In this document: positions 5,699-7,914 of the stretch, one piece after another
Numbering within the stretch: position 1 is the first letter of the stretch
Layout: every line of letters starts with the position of its first letter
From: Gammaproteobacteria bacterium
Lineage (GTDB): Bacteria > Pseudomonadota > Gammaproteobacteria > UBA6429 > Thiohalophilaceae
Direction: 5' to 3'
DNA: 7,914 nt
Assembly: GCA_029882235.1 (NCBI GenBank)
Contig: JAOULB010000083.1
Location: 1 to 7,914 of the forward strand
Made by a program: the position numbers and the translations under genes
Notes under the pieces: model-generated
Seen by the model: only the letters and a program-made list of their open reading frames with translations
What the model was told of the DNA's origin: nothing
Databases searched by the model: none

Positions 5699-5890
5699 CT
5701 GCATTAATACCAATGACTTAAATATCCCCTGAAAATACCCGAGTAATTTGCTCATAAATTTGCTTATCCGTGCATTAGATATCCGAAATACCATATATCC
5801 GACTTAAATAGTATACTTTCGCGGCAAATTAGGTGGCCGATAAAAAGGCCGAATAATCAATAAGTTACAATTGTATATGAGGATGTTGTT
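5699..5890. repeat. Repeat-dense intergenic region upstream of the 37-aa membrane protein
   Basis: TATCCG recurs at 5765, 5780 and 5796, at steps of 15 and 16 bp, and the last two copies share the longer ATATCCGA. AATTTGCT occurs at 5745-5752 and 5757-5764. GACTTAAATA occurs at 5715-5724 and 5801-5810, and AATACCA at 5706-5712 and 5787-5793. All lie before the -10-like TATACT (5812-5817), which lacks a good -35. No gene is seen between the protease stop and GTG 5891. The arrangement suggests activator or repressor sites, but no regulator is identified. Confidence 0.45.
5812..5817 (+). promoter_or_regulatory. -10-like box TATACT for the 37-aa protein
   Basis: TATACT matches the -10 consensus at 5/6 positions, 74 nt before the GTG start. 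No hexamer near TTGACA lies 16-18 bp upstream. The last TATCCG repeat ends 10 bp before the box, which would suit activator-dependent transcription. Confidence 0.35.
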
Positions 5891-6004
5891 GTGAGTGAAC
5901 AGATTTCAGATGAACAGGTAAAGCGTACACTGTGGATTGTAATGGGCAGCATTACTGTAGTGTTTATTGCCGCGATTGCTATTGCACGTGCGTTGGTATA
6001 CTAA
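5891..6004 (+). CDS. Small single-pass membrane protein (37 aa), GTG start
   Basis: A 37-codon frame starts at GTG 5891 and ends with TAA at 6002-6004. GAGGA (5879-5883), seven bases before the GTG, is a near-ideal ribosome binding site. An ATG at 5883 leads straight to a stop, so GTG is the only sensible start. The sequence has a charged N-terminal part (MSEQISDEQVKRT, acidic then basic). One hydrophobic helix of about 20 residues follows (WIVMGSITVVFIAAIAIA) and the chain ends RALVY. This suggests a one-pass inner-membrane protein. Function and family are unknown to me. A promoter-like box lies upstream and a strong terminator lies about 35 nt downstream, so it forms its own short transcription unit between the protease and cnoX. 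Those signals make it much more credible than a chance ORF. Confidence 0.75.
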   Translation: MSEQISDEQVKRTLWIVMGSITVVFIAAIAIARALVY

Positions 6005-6036
6005 GCACAGTTAAGTCGAACTAAGTGTTCTATATT

Positions 6037-6071
6037 AAAGCCCGGAGCGATTGCTACCGGGCTTTTATTTT
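6037..6071 (+). terminator. Strong rho-independent terminator
   Basis: AAAGCCCGG (6037-6045) pairs with CCGGGCTTT (6057-6065), followed by TATTTTT. The loop can add an inner AGC/GCT pairing. It lies about 33 nt after the 37-residue gene and isolates it from cnoX. Read in reverse it also has an A/T-rich tail, but no minus-strand gene enters it. Confidence 0.92.
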
Positions 6072-6099
6072 TACTGGGGTATGAAATAATCGTCTAACA

Positions 6100-6128
6100 T
6101 TAACAATGCGTTTTTCATAAAAAATACT
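6100..6128 (+). promoter_or_regulatory. Candidate cnoX promoter
   Basis: TTAACA (6100-6105, 5/6 to the -35) lies 17 bp before AATACT (6123-6128, 4/6 to the -10). Being downstream of a strong terminator, cnoX needs its own promoter. However, the predicted start point would leave only about 5-6 nt of leader, so this site may be wrong. Confidence 0.35.
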
Positions 6129-6140
6129 AGAACCTGCAGA

Positions 6141-7013
6141 ATGAGTGACAGCTCCAACTCTCCATATATCCATACGGCAGTCGCCGATAGTTTTCAGTCT
6201 TTAGTGCTGGATAATTCTCGCCGTGGTCCGGTGCTGGTAAATTTCTGGTCGCCTGAAGCGGGCTCCTGTTTACAACACTATCCTCAACTGGGTAAGTTAA
6301 TTCAGCAATATGATGGTCGCGTCCTGTTAGTCAATATTGATGCCGATAAAGAAGTCGGTGTTTGCAAAGATTATAGCGTGAATGATTTTCCTACATTGAA
6401 ACTGTTTCGTAATGAACGGGTGGTTGAGACGCTAAAGGGTGAACAATCCGAAGAAGTATTGATTAATATGCTCACCCCTTACATTTCACGTCAGTCTGAT
6501 ATCACGCTTGCCGATGCCGTGCAGTTATTCACTGAAGGTAAGACCATTGAGGCCTATGAAATGATCGCCACTGCGATTGTTGAAGACCCAGTCAACTATC
6601 GTTTACCTTTAACCCTGTGCAAATTACTCAAGCATGAGCAGCGATTTGCCGAGGCAATTAAATTAATAGATTCCTTACCTGAAGGTATTCGTGACAATCA
6701 TGAAATTGATCAAATCTATGACTTGATCAGTTTTTATGTTGAGGCCGATCTGGAAGGGGATGTTGATGCACTCATTAGTCATGTTGAAAATCATCCAGAT
6801 GATTTAAGAGCGCTACGTCAACTGGCCATTCAGTATGTGGTTATGGAGGAATATGAAAAGGCATTACAACAGCTGGTGGCGATAATGGAAATTGACCCGA
6901 CCTATAAGGAAAATTACCCGCAAAAGGCCATGCTGAAAATATTTAATATTCTTGGGTCAGAACATGAGCTCATCGAGCAATATCGGCCAAATCTTAACCA
7001 TTATATCCATTAG
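6141..7013 (+). CDS. cnoX: Chaperedoxin CnoX (YbbN): thioredoxin-like and TPR protein
   Basis: The product is 290 residues, close to E. coli CnoX (about 284). The thioredoxin fold occupies about 10-115: GPVLVNFWSPEAGSCLQHYP (29-48) is the former active site and DFPTLKLF (82-89) holds the cis-proline. The CxxC pair is reduced to AGSC, keeping only the second Cys (C43), as in E. coli, which has SQHC. The C-terminal part (about 122-290) is helical TPR-like repeats, including LADAVQLFTEGKTIEAYEMI and ALRQLAIQYVVMEEYEKALQ. CnoX is a cytosolic holdase that protects proteins from oxidative damage and works with GroEL and DnaK; the partner role is taken from the family. E. coli's redox-active C63 appears to align with an Ala here, with C75 seven residues further on. 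The ribosome site before ATG is weak. A strong terminator upstream separates it from the small membrane gene. Confidence 0.94.
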   Translation: MSDSSNSPYIHTAVADSFQSLVLDNSRRGPVLVNFWSPEAGSCLQHYPQLGKLIQQYDGRVLLVNIDADKEVGVCKDYSVNDFPTLKLFRNERVVETLKGEQSEEVLINMLTPYISRQSDITLADAVQLFTEGKTIEAYEMIATAIVEDPVNYRLPLTLCKLLKHEQRFAEAIKLIDSLPEGIRDNHEIDQIYDLISFYVEADLEGDVDALISHVENHPDDLRALRQLAIQYVVMEEYEKALQQLVAIMEIDPTYKENYPQKAMLKIFNILGSEHELIEQYRPNLNHYIH

Positions 7014-7121
7014 CAAAAATTTATTTAATGGCAACCTTTATTAATTGTCATGGCTGGCTTAGGCTTAAACTAAACGGTAAGTCCTAACTTGTAAATATTC
7101 TAAGAAAATAGAGGTTTTGTC

Positions 7122-7914
7122 TTGTCGGCAATCTTAAAAGATAATTTTATGTCAGAGAATCTTGTTGATGCATTAATTGCTCCCACCGGCCACCTTGAGG
7201 TTTTATCGCGCGCCGAAGTGAATAACCTGCTGGATACCAGTCAGGGTGGAATCTATGAACGCTTTCGAAACTGTTCTTTGGCAGTACTCAATAGCGGTAG
7301 TAGTCTGGATGACGGCAAGGAACTGCTTGAGCGTTATCAGTCTTTTAATATCAAGGTTATTCAACGCGAACGTGGTATTAAGCTTGAAGTCAAAGGTGCG
7401 CCCGCCAATGCCTTTGTCGATGGCAAGATCATCAAGGGCATTAGTGAACATCTGTTTGCTGTACTTCGTGATGTGGTTTATGTCAGTGATGAGATCAATG
7501 ACAACCTGAATATCGACCTGACCAGTTCAGAAGGGATTACCAATGCTGTCTTCCATATATTAAGGAATGCCAACATATTGCGACTCGGCCGCAACCCAAA
7601 TCTGGTGGTGTGCTGGGGTGGGCATTCTATTTCACGTGAAGAATATGATTACACCAAGGAGGTGGGTTACCAGATTGGTTTGCGTGGTCTGGATATCTGC
7701 ACCGGCTGTGGACCAGGGGCGATGAAAGGGCCAATGAAAGGGGCGACCATTGGCCATGCCAAACAACGCATCAGTGATGGTCAATATCTGGGTATTACCG
7801 AGCCGGGTATTATCGCAGCGGAATCGCCAAACCCCATCGTTAATGATCTGGTTATCCTGCCAGATATCGAAAAACGTCTTGAGGCTTTTGTACGTACCGG
7901 GCATGGTATTGTTG
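7122..7914 (+). CDS. ppnN: Nucleotide 5'-monophosphate nucleosidase PpnN (YgdH), 5' part
   Basis: The gene runs off the right edge; about 264 of the roughly 450 expected residues are visible. PpnN cleaves nucleoside monophosphates to base and ribose 5-phosphate in the cytosol and, in E. coli, is controlled by (p)ppGpp. The N-terminal domain (IAPTGHLEVLSRAEV, then RNCSLAVLNSG and a VIQRERGIKLE stretch) leads into the LOG/lysine decarboxylase-like fold. That fold shows VVCWGGHSIS, ICTGCGPGAMKGPMKGA (about 192-208), then EPGIIAAESPNPIVND and LPDIEKRLEAF. All closely parallel E. coli PpnN. The catalytic PGGxGT loop would lie just beyond the edge. I chose TTG 7122 because AGAGG (7110-7114) sits seven bases before it. 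ATG 7149, in the same frame, has a poor ribosome site but would give an N-terminus nearer the E. coli length, so it remains possible. A stop at 7101-7103 bars longer starts. Confidence 0.95.
   Translation, partial: MSAILKDNFMSENLVDALIAPTGHLEVLSRAEVNNLLDTSQGGIYERFRNCSLAVLNSGSSLDDGKELLERYQSFNIKVIQRERGIKLEVKGAPANAFVDGKIIKGISEHLFAVLRDVVYVSDEINDNLNIDLTSSEGITNAVFHILRNANILRLGRNPNLVVCWGGHSISREEYDYTKEVGYQIGLRGLDICTGCGPGAMKGPMKGATIGHAKQRISDGQYLGITEPGIIAAESPNPIVNDLVILPDIEKRLEAFVRTGHGIV

Noticed and set aside
5835..5852. GGCCGA repeat (GGCC-8 nt-GGCC) in the leader of the 37-aa gene
   Set aside because: A 4-bp self-complementary repeat is too short to call as a hairpin or operator.
7045..7071. Possible ppnN promoter TTGTCA with TAAACT
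   Set aside because: The -35 is good (5/6), but the spacer is only 15 bp and the -10 is poor. No better pair was found in the cnoX-ppnN gap.
7203..7904. ORFs on both strands overlapping ppnN (7203-7451 -, 7246-7509 +, 7632-7904 -)
   Set aside because: All overlap the clearly conserved PpnN reading frame and show no family features of their own.

Overview
The window looks like chromosomal DNA from an AT-leaning gammaproteobacterium. The evidence is a set of genes typical of that class: a YcgL-domain protein, the chaperedoxin CnoX (YbbN) and the nucleotide nucleosidase PpnN (YgdH). I cannot name a genus. No tRNA, rRNA, CRISPR array, insertion sequence or phage gene is visible. No single large novel system is evident; the interesting points are local.

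Layout from left to right. (1) The 3' end of an outer-membrane beta-barrel gene (+), closed by a GC-rich hairpin terminator that can work in both directions. (2) A probable 30-residue one-helix membrane peptide (+, 385-477). (3) Two minus-strand genes. One encodes an exported GlcG/HbpS-like protein (542-1021). The other encodes a GDP-hexose phosphorylase-like enzyme of the HIT/GalT superfamily (1250-2304), which is split by a -1 reading-frame change near 1789-1795. The break falls on a heptamer in slippery register, so it may be a pseudogene, a sequence error or, less likely, programmed frameshifting. (4) An intergenic region with divergent signals, then ycgL (+). (5) A two-component pair (+): a NarL/UhpB-type membrane histidine kinase followed 3 nt later by a LuxR-type response regulator with an altered DNA-binding domain. 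(6) A membrane-anchored, retropepsin-like aspartic protease (+) with its own promoter candidate. (7) A repeat-dense intergenic region leading to a 37-residue one-helix membrane protein (+, 5891-6004) that starts with GTG, has a strong ribosome binding site and ends at a strong terminator. (8) cnoX (+). (9) The 5' part of ppnN (+), which runs off the right edge.

The kinase and regulator clearly work together. CnoX (protein protection under oxidative stress) and PpnN (alarmone-controlled nucleotide turnover) both serve stress physiology but appear separately transcribed. The GlcG-like and phosphorylase-like genes share a strand but lie 228 nt apart, so a shared function is only a possibility. 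Functions come from motif recognition by eye; no database search was run.
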